This document shows, piece after piece, positions 1 through 8,818 of a stretch of 64,000 nucleotides of DNA (its first letter is position 1; each line of letters begins with the position of its first letter). The translations under genes and the position numbers were made by a program. Under the pieces are notes generated by a model. It was not told where the DNA came from, searched no databases, and saw only the letters and a program-made list of their open reading frames with translations. Origin of the DNA: Shewanella glacialipiscicola (GTDB taxonomy: Bacteria; Pseudomonadota; Gammaproteobacteria; Enterobacterales; Shewanellaceae); assembly GCF_023283485.1 (NCBI RefSeq), contig NZ_JAKILU010000021.1, positions 1-64,000 on the forward strand, in the 5' to 3' direction.

Positions 1-60
1 ACCTGCTCAATTCAACCTCACTCGCCGTATCGCTTACGCGCATCGCCGTGTCAGTGGATG

Positions 61-91
61 CGCATTATAGGCAGCAGGAGATTTTGTGCAA
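61..91 (-). promoter_or_regulatory. Probable ribosomal RNA operon P1 promoter reading leftward out of the window
   Basis: On the minus strand there is a -35 hexamer TTGCAC (positions 86-91), a 16-bp spacer and a perfect -10 TATAAT (64-69). It continues into GCGCATCCACTGACACGG. That stretch closely resembles the discriminator and start region of E. coli rrn P1 promoters, which have TATAATGCGCC followed by a GACACGG block. The sequence upstream of the -35 (92-150) is AT-rich, as an UP element would be. The 16S gene would lie left of position 1 and is not visible, so the assignment rests on promoter resemblance only. Confidence 0.68.
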
Positions 92-153
92 GGGCTTTTA
101 GTGAGAAAATTATGTTTTACCGTTTAGACGTTTATTTATCAAACGATACGCAT

Positions 154-180
154 AAAAAAGGGGCTAAAAAGCCCCTTTAT
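154..180. terminator. Terminator hairpin downstream of ccoG
   Basis: The arms AAGGGGCT (158-165) and AGCCCCTT (170-177) pair perfectly around an AAAA loop. Read on the minus strand the stem is followed by a run of T, so it can terminate transcription coming from ccoG. It also insulates the leftward rrn-type promoter. Confidence 0.8.
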
Positions 181-242
181 CTAGATGTCATCGGTCAATA
201 TATGCGAGTCACTGATATCAAACTCGTCACTAAGGATGGTAT

Positions 243-1670
243 TTATGGACTAAAGAAGCGAGATTCTTGTTCAACCACGACCTCTTGCCCATCAACATGA
301 GTTTTTACTTGTATCGCTATGTTGGTCACTGAGCGAGAAAGCTCAACCGGATCGATACCAATACTAATAGGTAAAGTTAAAACTTCACCTGCTGCAATCG
401 TGACGGATGTGGGTCCGTACCACTTATAGTTATTTAAGCCTTCAACACTCATAGTGTATTCATGAGGCGCTTCAGTCTTGTTAAGAATTTTCAAGGTGAA
501 GGTATTCTCAATCAAACCTTGGTTGTTCTCTCTGTAGAGCTGATTGCGATCACGGATGATGTCCATACGAACAGGCGCTATGGTCGCACTGGCATATAAG
601 AAAACTAATATCATCACCGCAAGCACCACACCATAACCAATCAGTTTAGGTCGAAGTACTTTTTCCTTTATACCTTCTAACTTGTTCTCAGTGGTATAGC
701 TGATAAGTCCTTTAGCATAACCCATACGCTCCATTGTATTATCGCAAGCATCGATACATGCACCACAGTTAATGCACTCATATTGCAAGCCGTTACGAAT
801 ATCGATCCCCGTGGGGCATACCTGAACACATAAATCACAGTCGATACAGTCACCCAGACCTAATTCTTTAGGATCATCTTTACGTGAACGCGGGCCACGA
901 GTCTCACCACGCTTTGTATCATAACCAACTATATAGGTATTTTTATCAAACATGGCCGCTTGGAAACGGGCGTAAGGACACATGTGAATACACATGATTT
1001 CACGCATCCAACCCGCATTACCGTATGTTGCAAGCGTGAAAAACACCACCCAGAAGTAGATACCACCAGAGGCATTTAGCGTAAACACATCTATATAGAC
1101 TTCACGGCTCGGCACGAAATAGGACACAAAGGTCATTGCCGTCATCAGGGAGAGCAGTATCCAAGCGATATGTTTAGCTGTTTTTCGCCATATTTTATTA
1201 AAACTCCACGGCATTTGATCAAGCTTAATACGCTTGTTGCGTGCTCCTTCGAGTTTTTCTTCAAACCAAATGAACATAAAGGTCCATACGGTTTGCGGGC
1301 AGGTATATCCACACCAAACCCGACCAAGGTATGTCGTTACAAAAAACAGCGCAAAAGCGGCGATAACAAAAATAGCAGCAAGCAAGGTAAGGTCTTGAGG
1401 CCAAATCGTTAAACCAAAGACATGAAACTTTTGTTCACTTAGATTAAACCATACCGCTTGGCGGTTTCCCCAAGGGATCCAAGGTAAAAGCAGGAAAAAT
1501 AGCATAGCTATCCAACCCATCCGGCGACGTAAACTACTCCATAAACCATCAATAGCTCGGACATAAATTCGATTACCAGGGCTAAAGCGATCTGCTTTAC
1601 TCGCATCTGGCTGATGAATTTTAATTCGATTAGTTTTGGAGTAATCTTTGTTATTAGATTCTGAGTTCAT
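243..1670 (-). CDS. ccoG: Cytochrome c oxidase accessory protein CcoG (FixG/RdxA family)
   Basis: This 475-residue membrane ferredoxin-like protein acts in assembly of cbb3-type cytochrome oxidase. Family knowledge gives it a copper-reducing role, delivering Cu(I) to the oxidase. Several membrane segments lie in the first ~220 residues, with Cys-containing elements GRVWCGYTCPQT and CIHMCPYARF. They are followed by a double 4Fe-4S region (CIDCDLCVQVCP and CINCGACIDACD). A membrane segment near residue 340 and a C-terminal immunoglobulin-like FixG domain complete the usual architecture, and the length is normal. The ccoNOPQ oxidase genes are not in the window, so this copy stands apart from its cluster. 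A terminator hairpin lies about 65 bases downstream. Confidence 0.95.
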   Translation of the reverse strand: MNSESNNKDYSKTNRIKIHQPDASKADRFSPGNRIYVRAIDGLWSSLRRRMGWIAMLFFLLLPWIPWGNRQAVWFNLSEQKFHVFGLTIWPQDLTLLAAIFVIAAFALFFVTTYLGRVWCGYTCPQTVWTFMFIWFEEKLEGARNKRIKLDQMPWSFNKIWRKTAKHIAWILLSLMTAMTFVSYFVPSREVYIDVFTLNASGGIYFWVVFFTLATYGNAGWMREIMCIHMCPYARFQAAMFDKNTYIVGYDTKRGETRGPRSRKDDPKELGLGDCIDCDLCVQVCPTGIDIRNGLQYECINCGACIDACDNTMERMGYAKGLISYTTENKLEGIKEKVLRPKLIGYGVVLAVMILVFLYASATIAPVRMDIIRDRNQLYRENNQGLIENTFTLKILNKTEAPHEYTMSVEGLNNYKWYGPTSVTIAAGEVLTLPISIGIDPVELSRSVTNIAIQVKTHVDGQEVVVEQESRFFSP

Positions 1671-1761
1671 CGTTACAGCCTTTTACTGCTTTAATATTGG
1701 GCGAAAACTAGCTTATTATACCCACATAATTCATTGTTATTCACTTATGTTGGGCTAAAAG

Positions 1762-2112
1762 ATGAAAGGTTGGATCATATTGGCGCTACTTGCTGGTGCA
1801 TTATATTACTTATATACAGAAACAGATAAACTAGATGCACCTATTGCAAAGACAGAAGCAATGGTCAAAAAAATAGAGAATAAAGTTGACTCTATAACAG
1901 GAACGCAAATTATTAAAATTGACCATAAGCTGGCAAAGGTAAGGACAGACATCGTTGAGCGTTTATCGGCATTAGAACTCAATGCGTTTAATCAAATTCC
2001 AATGACACCCGAGTCAATTGCCGACTTTAAAGCTCACTATTGCGGCACTATGGCCCCAGAACATCCTGTTTTTAGCAAAGATAATCAGCTTTATCTGTGT
2101 GATAACCTCTAA
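1762..2112 (+). CDS. Small membrane-anchored protein of unknown function
   Basis: I do not recognise a family for this 116-residue protein. Residues 4-20 (WIILALLAGALYYLYTE) form one hydrophobic segment, probably a signal anchor. The next ~60 residues are charged and heptad-like, suggesting a coiled coil. The C-terminal end holds two cysteines (HYCGTM and YLCDNL) that could form a disulphide if the domain is periplasmic. It starts 91 bases from the divergent ccoG start and stands alone between ccoG and menB. The coding look is convincing: ATG start, no internal stops and a plausible composition. No function can be assigned. Confidence 0.75.
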   Translation: MKGWIILALLAGALYYLYTETDKLDAPIAKTEAMVKKIENKVDSITGTQIIKIDHKLAKVRTDIVERLSALELNAFNQIPMTPESIADFKAHYCGTMAPEHPVFSKDNQLYLCDNL

Positions 2113-2242
2113 CTCTAACCATCATCAACTCATCGGCAAACGGGATTTTGCTATATAACACGAAGCTTTAGGCTTAGGTGATTGACCTTATATATGATTC
2201 CGCCTAGCCTTTGAGACATTACAGTGCAAAGGCCTATATATT

Positions 2243-3148
2243 ATGACCCAACAAGTATCGGATATTTTTGATCCCACCCTATGGGATGAAGTCAGTGGAT
2301 TTAAATTCGATGACATCACCTACCACAGAGCTAAAGCCCATGGCACAGTACGTATTGCCATTAGCCGCCCAGAATGCCGCAATGCATTTAGACCTAAAAC
2401 CGTTGATGAACTATTTATCGCACTCGATCATGCGCGCCAATGGTCTGATGTAGGTTGTGTACTGCTAACGGGCAATGGTCCTTCAGCAAAAGATGGTGGC
2501 TGGGCGTTCTGCTCAGGTGGCGATCAACGGATTCGCGGTAAAGATGGCTATAAATATGAAGGCGCTGAAGAAGGTAAAGCCGATCAAGCCAGAATGGGCC
2601 GATTACATATATTAGAAGTACAGCGCTTAATTCGCTTTATGCCTAAAGTCATTATTGCCGTTGTGCCAGGTTGGGCAGTAGGAGGCGGCCATAGTTTACA
2701 TGTTGTATGTGACTTAACCTTAGCCTCAAAAGAACACGCAATATTTAAACAAACCGATCCCGATGTAGCGAGTTTTGACTCAGGGTATGGCAGCGCTTAT
2801 TTAGCTAAAATGATCGGCCAAAAGCGTGCCCGAGAAATCTTCTTTTGTGGCTTTAACTATAGTGCTGACGAAGCGTTCGATATGGGTATGGTCAATAAAT
2901 CCGTTCCCCATGCAGAACTAGAGACCGAAGCGTTAATGTGGGCTAAAGAGATTAACTCTAAATCACCAACCGCGATGCGTATGCTGAAGTACGGCTTTAA
3001 TATGACTGATGACGGTATGGTCGGTCAGCAATTATTTGCCGGTGAAGCGACACGTTTAGCCTATGCGAGCGCCGAAGCACAGGAAGGGCGTGATGCTTTC
3101 CTCGAAAAGCGCGATCAAGATTTTTCAGCTTTCCCTTGGCACTACTAG
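2243..3148 (+). CDS. menB: 1,4-dihydroxy-2-naphthoyl-CoA synthase MenB
   Basis: MenB closes the second ring of the menaquinone head group, converting o-succinylbenzoyl-CoA to 1,4-dihydroxy-2-naphthoyl-CoA. The 301-residue protein is a crotonase-fold enzyme. The oxyanion-hole segment reads FCSGGDQRIRG, followed by a long insert typical of MenB, then PGWAVGGGHSLHVVCDLTLAS and the TDPDVASFDSGYGSAYLAKMIG active-site block. GGDQ and SFDSGYG distinguish it from ordinary enoyl-CoA hydratases. It stands alone with no other men genes beside it and ends at a hairpin. Menaquinone production fits an anaerobically respiring organism. Confidence 0.95.
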   Translation: MTQQVSDIFDPTLWDEVSGFKFDDITYHRAKAHGTVRIAISRPECRNAFRPKTVDELFIALDHARQWSDVGCVLLTGNGPSAKDGGWAFCSGGDQRIRGKDGYKYEGAEEGKADQARMGRLHILEVQRLIRFMPKVIIAVVPGWAVGGGHSLHVVCDLTLASKEHAIFKQTDPDVASFDSGYGSAYLAKMIGQKRAREIFFCGFNYSADEAFDMGMVNKSVPHAELETEALMWAKEINSKSPTAMRMLKYGFNMTDDGMVGQQLFAGEATRLAYASAEAQEGRDAFLEKRDQDFSAFPWHY

Positions 3149-3185
3149 TTGATTAAAACAGCTTGAATTTTCGACTAAACACCCC

Positions 3186-3209
3186 AAAGTCCTCCACTGT
3201 GAGGGCTTT
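3186..3209 (+). terminator. Terminator hairpin after menB
   Basis: The arms AAAGTCCTC (3186-3194) and GAGGGCTTT (3201-3209) pair with one G-T wobble around a six-base loop. A T-rich stretch follows. Confidence 0.65.
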
Positions 3210-3275
3210 ATGTTTTTAAAGTCTGACCAATAGATAAAACCGTTTAAACTAATCTGAAAACACAGCTGTTAATTT

Positions 3276-3296
3276 TAATGAGAAGCATTATCATCT
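3276..3296. promoter_or_regulatory. Candidate Fur box upstream of the DUF2061 gene
   Basis: The left half TAATGAGAAG and right half ATTATCATCT flank a single central base. Compared with the Fur box pattern (AATGAKAAT and its inverted copy ATTMTCATT), most positions agree. The site lies 37 bases upstream of the start codon, a suitable place for iron-dependent repression. It was recognised by eye; no position-weight score was computed. Confidence 0.6.
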
Positions 3297-3333
3297 ATAT
3301 ATTCCCTTTGGGAACCAATTAGAGGATAAGATC

Positions 3334-3537
3334 ATGACTAAGACACTTACTTTTGCCGTACTTCATTTTAGCGTTGCTTTTACCGTAACCTATTTGCTCA
3401 CTGGCAGTGTGATAATAGGTGGTGCAGTGGCACTAGTAGAACCCGCTATCAACACAGTGGTTTTTTACTTCCATGAAAAAGTATGGAAACGAATTGAGGC
3501 AAAAAAGCAACACGAGCTAGATACCATAGCAGCATAA
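3334..3537 (+). CDS. DUF2061 family small membrane protein
   Basis: This 67-residue protein has two hydrophobic segments (about residues 5-25 and 27-47). The conserved tail EPAINTVVFYFHEKVWKRI is characteristic of the DUF2061 family, whose biochemical function is not established. A strong ribosome site AGAGGATAAG precedes the ATG. A Fur-box-like palindrome lies just upstream, suggesting induction under iron limitation. It forms its own transcription unit, converging with glmS across a bidirectional terminator. Confidence 0.8.
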   Translation: MTKTLTFAVLHFSVAFTVTYLLTGSVIIGGAVALVEPAINTVVFYFHEKVWKRIEAKKQHELDTIAA

Positions 3538-3559
3538 AAGGCTAAGCCACCAGCATTCG

Positions 3560-3601
3560 TTATTACTGTAAATAAAAAGTCATTATTACTCTAAATAAAA
3601 A
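3560..3601. repeat. Two tandem 19-base AT-rich repeats
   Basis: TTATTACTGTAAATAAAAA (3560-3578) recurs at 3583-3601 with one mismatch, a 23-base period. It lies between the DUF2061 gene and the terminator. Probably a local slippage duplication. Confidence 0.6.
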
Positions 3602-3623
3602 AACCGCCAACAAGGCGGTTTTT
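3597..3623. terminator. Bidirectional terminator between the DUF2061 gene and glmS
   Basis: AACCGCC (3602-3608) pairs with GGCGGTT (3614-3620) around a five-base loop. It is flanked by an A run on the left and a T run on the right, so it can work for both converging genes. Confidence 0.85.
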
Positions 3624-3638
3624 ATTTATAAACTATAT

Positions 3639-5468
3639 TTATTCGACAGTTACAGACTTTGCTAGATTACGTGGTTGATCTACGTCAGTACCTTTAATTA
3701 ATGCAACGTGGTATGACAATAGCTGTAATGGAATGGTGTAAATCAGCGGCGCCATAAAGATGTCACAATGTGGCACTGGGATCACTTTCATCGTGTCGTC
3801 CGACTCGAACTCGGCATCCACATCGGCAAATACATACATTAAGCCACCACGAGCACGCACTTCTTCGACATTCGATTTAAGCTTTTCTAACAACTCATTG
3901 TTTGGCGCAACCACAATTACTGGCATATCGGCATCAATAAGCGCTAATGGGCCGTGTTTTAACTCGCCAGAGGCATAGGCTTCAGCATGAATGTAAGAAA
4001 TCTCTTTCAGCTTTAATGCACCTTCCATCGCTATCGGGTATTGATCGCCACGACCGAGGAATAAGGCATGGTGTTTATCAGCAAAATCTTCAGCCAATTC
4101 TGCAATCGCAGCATCTAAACCTAAAGCTTGTTCCACTTTTGCTGGCATAGATTGTAAGCTTTGAGTGATGTCGGCCTGCATTTGATCAGACATACCATTG
4201 TGGCGACCGATCACCGCAGTCAACATTAATAAACCAGCAAGCTGTACCGTGAACGCTTTAGTGGATGCAACACCAATCTCGGCGCCAGCTTTCATCATGT
4301 AAGCCATGTCAGATTCGCGAACCAGCGATGAACCTGGCGCATTACAAATCGTCAATGTGGCTTTGTAACCCATTGCTTTTGCTAAGCGCATAGCCGCTAA
4401 GGTATCGGCAGTTTCGCCAGACTGTGAAATAGTAACCAACAGGCTATTAGGGAATAGGTGCGACTTGCGGTAGCGGAACTCAGAGGCAATTTCGACATTA
4501 CAAGATACGCCAGCCCAATCTTCTAGCCAGTAACGCGCCGCCATACCTGCGTGGTAACTGGTACCACAGGCGATAATTTGTACGTGCTTAATATCTTTTA
4601 AGAAATCAGCAGCCTTGTCACCAAAGGCGCTATCTAAAACTTGCTTATTAGCAATGCGGCCTTCGATAGTACGAGTCAGAGCCAATGGCTGCTCGTAAAT
4701 CTCTTTAAGCATGTAGTGGCGATATTCACCTTTATCACCGGCATCGTGTGTCACTTCAGACTCTTTCACTTCACGCTCAACTGCGTTACCGTTTAAGTCG
4801 AAAATGCTTACACTGCGGCGAGTGATTTCGGCCACATCACCTTCTTCTAAGAAAGCGAATGACCGAGTCACCGGTAATAGCGCCAGTTGATCAGAGGCGA
4901 CAAAGTTTTCACCTAGGCCAAAACCAATCACTAATGGACTACCAGAGCGAGCAACAACCATACGTTCACTATCACGACGGTCAATAACGACTGTGCCATA
5001 GGCGCCTTCGAGTTGTTTAACCGTAGCCTGTACGGCACCAAGCAGAGTGCTATGGGTTTTCAGCTCATGGTGCACTAAATGACAAATCACTTCGGTATCG
5101 GTATCAGAGCTAAAGTTGTAACCTAAACCTTTAAGCATCTCGCGCAGTTTATTGTGGTTTTCAATAATGCCGTTGTGCACCACGGCAATATCACCTTCCG
5201 ATAAATGCGGGTGAGCATTACGCTCACTCGGCTCACCGTGGGTTGCCCAGCGAGTGTGCGCGATACCGGTTCCGCCCGCTAATGGATCGGTTTCAAGTGC
5301 AGCCGACAGCTCTTGTACTTTGCCAACGCGGCGCGTACGGTTGAGTTCACCATTGTGAATAACGGCAACGCCTGCGGAGTCATATCCGCGATATTCTAAG
5401 CGGCGTAAGCCTTCTACCAGAATTTCAGCCACATCCCTTTGCGCCACGGCGCCTACGATTCCACACAT
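3639..5468 (-). CDS. glmS: Glutamine--fructose-6-phosphate aminotransferase (isomerizing) GlmS
   Basis: GlmS makes glucosamine-6-phosphate from fructose-6-phosphate and glutamine, the first committed step toward UDP-GlcNAc for peptidoglycan and lipopolysaccharide. The 609-residue protein starts MCGIVGAV, so Cys2 becomes the N-terminal nucleophile of the glutaminase domain (about 1-240). Two SIS sugar-isomerase domains follow (about 285-425 and 455-600), the first with [13 protein letters not shown]. It ends in the conserved [12 protein letters not shown] DeoR-family regulator lies 47 bases upstream on the same strand, and glmU lies about 3.3 kb further on. No glmS ribozyme is evident in the short leader. 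Confidence 0.98.
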   Translation of the reverse strand: MCGIVGAVAQRDVAEILVEGLRRLEYRGYDSAGVAVIHNGELNRTRRVGKVQELSAALETDPLAGGTGIAHTRWATHGEPSERNAHPHLSEGDIAVVHNGIIENHNKLREMLKGLGYNFSSDTDTEVICHLVHHELKTHSTLLGAVQATVKQLEGAYGTVVIDRRDSERMVVARSGSPLVIGFGLGENFVASDQLALLPVTRSFAFLEEGDVAEITRRSVSIFDLNGNAVEREVKESEVTHDAGDKGEYRHYMLKEIYEQPLALTRTIEGRIANKQVLDSAFGDKAADFLKDIKHVQIIACGTSYHAGMAARYWLEDWAGVSCNVEIASEFRYRKSHLFPNSLLVTISQSGETADTLAAMRLAKAMGYKATLTICNAPGSSLVRESDMAYMMKAGAEIGVASTKAFTVQLAGLLMLTAVIGRHNGMSDQMQADITQSLQSMPAKVEQALGLDAAIAELAEDFADKHHALFLGRGDQYPIAMEGALKLKEISYIHAEAYASGELKHGPLALIDADMPVIVVAPNNELLEKLKSNVEEVRARGGLMYVFADVDAEFESDDTMKVIPVPHCDIFMAPLIYTIPLQLLSYHVALIKGTDVDQPRNLAKSVTVE

Positions 5469-5515
5469 AGTCTTTACCTATAAATTAAAAATGAAGTTGT
5501 TAAGCTATTTTGTAC

Positions 5516-6289
5516 TCACTCATGAGCGTAGGGCGCTAACAGCACTCGCACGCCCTGATTTGAAATTTGTTTTAGCGCGCTCTCGTCGATACGGTCGTCG
5601 GTGACCAACACACTGACCTTGGCCCACGGCAACTCTAAGTTGGGGATCCGTTTACCGATTTTGTCTGAATCCACCATAACGATCACTTCACGGGACACTT
5701 CAGCCATCACTTTGCTTAAGCCTGTTAACTCATTAAAGGTGGTGGTCCCGCGTTCAAGATCGATACCATCGGCACCGATAAACAGTTGGTCGAAATTATA
5801 TGAGCGCAGCACTTGCTCGGCGACTTGGCCTTGAAAGGATTCTGAATGCGGGTCCCAAGTGCCACCGGTCATCAATAAGGTCGGCTCGTTTTCGAGTTCG
5901 TGGATGGCATTGGCAAGGTGCAGCGCATTCGTCATAACCACCAGCCCACGCTTATCGTTTAGCTGTTCAATCAAGCCTGATGTCGTAGTGCCGCTATCAA
6001 TAATGATGCGATTGTGATCTTTGATAAGCTGTGCTGCAGTTTTCGCTATAGACAATTTATTGGGCGCGATTTTGGCAGAAAACTGTTGGGTGACTTCATC
6101 GGGAATCGCAACGGCGCCACCGTAACGGCGCAATAGCAGACCGGTTTTCTCAAGCGCTGCTAGATCTTTACGAATCGTCACTTCTGAGGTTTCAAAACGT
6201 AACGACAGTTCATCAACACTCACTTCACCCTGTTCATTTAATATAGTGATAATACTGTGGCGACGCTGCTGTGTGTTTCGTTTATTCAT
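5516..6289 (-). CDS. DeoR-family transcriptional regulator, probable regulator of glmS
   Basis: The 257-residue protein has an N-terminal DeoR winged helix (residues ~6-60, with SVDELSLRFETSEVTIRKDLAALEKTGLLLRRYGGA) and a C-terminal sugar-phosphate sensor domain. The latter carries IIDSGTTTSGLIEQL and FIGADGIDLERGTTTFNELT, typical of phosphosugar-binding DeoR proteins. It sits directly upstream of glmS in the same direction, so a role in sensing amino-sugar phosphates and controlling glmS is a reasonable inference. A perfect palindrome 18 bases upstream of its start codon is a likely autoregulatory operator. The exact effector is not readable from sequence. Confidence 0.88.
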   Translation of the reverse strand: MNKRNTQQRRHSIITILNEQGEVSVDELSLRFETSEVTIRKDLAALEKTGLLLRRYGGAVAIPDEVTQQFSAKIAPNKLSIAKTAAQLIKDHNRIIIDSGTTTSGLIEQLNDKRGLVVMTNALHLANAIHELENEPTLLMTGGTWDPHSESFQGQVAEQVLRSYNFDQLFIGADGIDLERGTTTFNELTGLSKVMAEVSREVIVMVDSDKIGKRIPNLELPWAKVSVLVTDDRIDESALKQISNQGVRVLLAPYAHE

Positions 6290-6306
6290 AAAAACTTTCA
6301 GTTAAG

Positions 6307-6319
6307 TTTCGATTCGAAA
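6307..6319. promoter_or_regulatory. Palindromic operator candidate upstream of the DeoR-type regulator
   Basis: TTTCGA-T-TCGAAA is a perfect 6-1-6 inverted repeat just upstream of the regulator start. Operators of DeoR-family proteins are often built from TTTCG elements. A looser GAAACGATCTTTCG element lies nearby at 6360-6373. Confidence 0.5.
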
Positions 6320-6434
6320 GATGCATTATAGTGAAATACCATTGTTTTACTAGCTTTTTGAAACGATCTTTCGCGTAGAACCGAGTATTTTTTTGAGGTG
6401 TAGAATCCAGTAATGAAACATTAACACGAATAAA

Positions 6435-6466
6435 AAAGGCAGTTTCCCCTACGGGAAGCTGCCTTT
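6435..6466 (-). terminator. Terminator downstream of the TonB-dependent receptor gene
   Basis: The 14-base arms at 6435-6448 and 6453-6466 pair with a single G-T wobble around a four-base loop. Read on the minus strand, a T run follows. Confidence 0.85.
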
Positions 6467-6489
6467 ACAAAATCAAACCTTAATAAATA

Positions 6490-8598
6490 TTAGAACTTAG
6501 CTTCAACGGCAACGCTAAAGTTACGGTCTTGGCCGATAGTGACCATATTGTATTGGCCACCATCAATATAATCGGTATCGAATAGGTTTCTAACGTTGGC
6601 ACGAAGGCTCACATCTTTACCCATGATATCCATAGTGTATGCCGCACCGATATCAAAACGCACGTAACCATCTTTAGTAATGCTGTTGTCTGTATTAGCG
6701 AAGCGTTCACCGACATAAATGGCACCAAAGTTAAAGGCTAATGCATCAGATAACTCATAACGAGTCCAGATATTAGCCGACCACTCAGGGGCATCAATAG
6801 GTGTTTTACCTTCTCGGGCATCACCCGTTTGATATTCAGCATCTAAATACATCATTGATGAGGTCACAAACCAACTATCACCTAACTGACCTTGAGCGCC
6901 CATTTCAAAACCACGGTGTTTTTGCTCGCCACCTTGAGTTGTGATGTCAGTATAATCACCTATGGGTGAGGATAATTTTTCTGAAATAGTGATGTTTTCT
7001 AATGTGATATCAAACACTGCTGCGGTAAACAACAATCTATCATCAAACAATTCCCACTTAGTACCCACTTCATACTGAATACCGTATTCAGGCTTTAAGT
7101 TTAGATCGTTATTGACATCGAACTCGTTATTAACAGCACCTTGCGGAGTGAAACTTTTTGAATAGTTAACGTAGATATTGCCATTCGCCATTGGCGAGTA
7201 AATCACGCCAAACTTAGGCGACACGGCATAACTGTTTTCACCTTCACCATCTTTTTTCTGTTCGTCGTAACGTACGCCAGCAAGCAGTTTCCATTGCTCA
7301 TTGAGCGTCATTAAATCCTGCAGATAGAAACCATAATACTTATAGGTACTCGCATCGCCTTTGGGTTTTGAGTGATAATCCAGATCTGGTTGAACAACAG
7401 GCTGGCCTGGCGTTACAATTTGGGTAGCACCACGTTGAATTTGCTGTTGATAGAAATAATCTAAATAGTTAGCGCCTATCAGCAGTTGATGCTCCATTCC
7501 TGCCAAAGCAAATTCACCCGTGAAATCAACGTAAGCAGTTTTATGCTGCCAATCATCGTAACGGTCAAATGGTTTAATGCTATAACCTTTGGTAAACGGA
7601 TCTACGGTATATTGCGGAGCAGAATCAAAGCGCTGGCGATCAAACTGTTGTTCGTTATAACCGCCTTTAACTTTCCAGTTATCACTCATGTGCCAAGTTA
7701 GATCGGCACCTAAGTTCGACACGGTATTATCGGTAAAGGCCCAAGGTGCATCCCAAACGGTTTTACGATTGCCGACAACATTGCCCTGTTTATCTAACCA
7801 ACCACCGGCATCAATACCGGCTTTATCTTGAGTATGATCGTATTTAACCGACAGCAATACATTATCGCTTAGGTCAAATTCCATATTGAGATAGCCTAAC
7901 CAACGGTCGCGCTCTTGATTCTCGTCATTAGCGGAATATTCACGCCAGTATTTTGTATCTTGCTTAACCAATACCGTACGGTAACGAATGCTTTGCGCTT
8001 CATTTAAACTACCACCCGCATCTAATTGAGCACGAGTAGAACCATAACCATCGGTATCAAAACCTAAATCGAGCATAGAATCATAGGTTGGCTTTTTAGT
8101 GACCATGTTCACTAAACCGCCAGGGCCAGATTGACCATACAACATGCTTGAAGGGCCTTTTAATACTTCGACTTGCTGCAAGGTTTCGATAGGTTGTACA
8201 TAGTGAGACCATTGTTGATGGCCATTAATGAGGTAACCATTGCCAGAATCTAATTCAAAGCCGCGGATACTAAAAACTTGACGGTTCCAACGGGTCGTGC
8301 CCGCAGTAACACTTGAATCATTAACCAACACTTCAGCTAGGTTAGTGGCAAGCTGTTCATCGGTCACAAAGTCAGGAATAACATTGACTGACTGTGGCGT
8401 GTCCATTAAATCAATATCACCGCGCATAGCGCCAGAGGCTGTACCGACTTTATAATCATTAAAAGTACGGCCAGTGACATTAATACGCTCAATATTTTCT
8501 TCTTTAAGATTTTTATCTGCAGCATCTTCTGCCAAAACAGGCATAGCACTGAGTGCCGCCCATACTGCTAAACCTACACCTGAATACTTAAATATCAT
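6490..8598 (-). CDS. TonB-dependent siderophore receptor
   Basis: This outer-membrane receptor should import a ferric siderophore using energy from TonB. The start is set at the ATG at 8598 because GAGGTG lies six bases before it; a GTG three codons earlier overlaps that ribosome site. A signal peptide (MIFKYSGVGLAVWAALSAMPVLA) comes first. The plug domain runs to about residue 190 and includes DTPQSVNVIP, QVFSIRGF and GQSGPGGLVNMVTKKP. A 22-strand barrel follows, ending in the usual terminal phenylalanine (VAVEAKF). The length, about 702 residues, is normal. The substrate cannot be read with confidence; the plug resembles ferrichrome/hydroxamate-type receptors. A Fur-like site lies just upstream. 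Confidence 0.93.
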   Translation of the reverse strand: MIFKYSGVGLAVWAALSAMPVLAEDAADKNLKEENIERINVTGRTFNDYKVGTASGAMRGDIDLMDTPQSVNVIPDFVTDEQLATNLAEVLVNDSSVTAGTTRWNRQVFSIRGFELDSGNGYLINGHQQWSHYVQPIETLQQVEVLKGPSSMLYGQSGPGGLVNMVTKKPTYDSMLDLGFDTDGYGSTRAQLDAGGSLNEAQSIRYRTVLVKQDTKYWREYSANDENQERDRWLGYLNMEFDLSDNVLLSVKYDHTQDKAGIDAGGWLDKQGNVVGNRKTVWDAPWAFTDNTVSNLGADLTWHMSDNWKVKGGYNEQQFDRQRFDSAPQYTVDPFTKGYSIKPFDRYDDWQHKTAYVDFTGEFALAGMEHQLLIGANYLDYFYQQQIQRGATQIVTPGQPVVQPDLDYHSKPKGDASTYKYYGFYLQDLMTLNEQWKLLAGVRYDEQKKDGEGENSYAVSPKFGVIYSPMANGNIYVNYSKSFTPQGAVNNEFDVNNDLNLKPEYGIQYEVGTKWELFDDRLLFTAAVFDITLENITISEKLSSPIGDYTDITTQGGEQKHRGFEMGAQGQLGDSWFVTSSMMYLDAEYQTGDAREGKTPIDAPEWSANIWTRYELSDALAFNFGAIYVGERFANTDNSITKDGYVRFDIGAAYTMDIMGKDVSLRANVRNLFDTDYIDGGQYNMVTIGQDRNFSVAVEAKF

Positions 8599-8635
8599 TG
8601 CCAACACCTCAAGTCTTATAAATTGCAGGCAATAT

Positions 8636-8656
8636 AAATGAGAAGTGTTTTTATTT
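8636..8656. promoter_or_regulatory. Candidate Fur box of the siderophore receptor gene
   Basis: The half sites AAATGAGAAG and GTTTTTATTT surround one central base, about 40 bases upstream of the receptor start. The left half is nearly identical to the expected Fur half site; the right half is weaker. The location fits iron repression of a siderophore receptor. Confidence 0.6.
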
Positions 8657-8775
8657 AAAGTTCTTTACATGAATTTACAATCGCGTGTGATATATCTCTA
8701 AATTATCGAAAAACAACAGCACCACCCCTTCATTAATCAAAACTTAAAACATAGCAATTAATCCTAAACAACAAT

Positions 8776-8798
8776 AAAGCGGCATATAGCCGCTTTTT
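8776..8798. terminator. Terminator hairpin downstream of glmU
   Basis: AAAGCGGC (8776-8783) pairs with GCCGCTTT (8789-8796). The hairpin lies about 20 bases past the glmU stop codon. The minus-strand T tract is short. Confidence 0.65.
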
Positions 8799-8818
8799 CG
8801 GGAGTCAGTTTTGTAAGG

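Noticed and set aside
5469..5515. glmS ribozyme or riboswitch in the glmS leader
   Set aside because: The leader is only 47 bases to the upstream gene, too short for the ribozyme, which is mainly found in Gram-positive bacteria.
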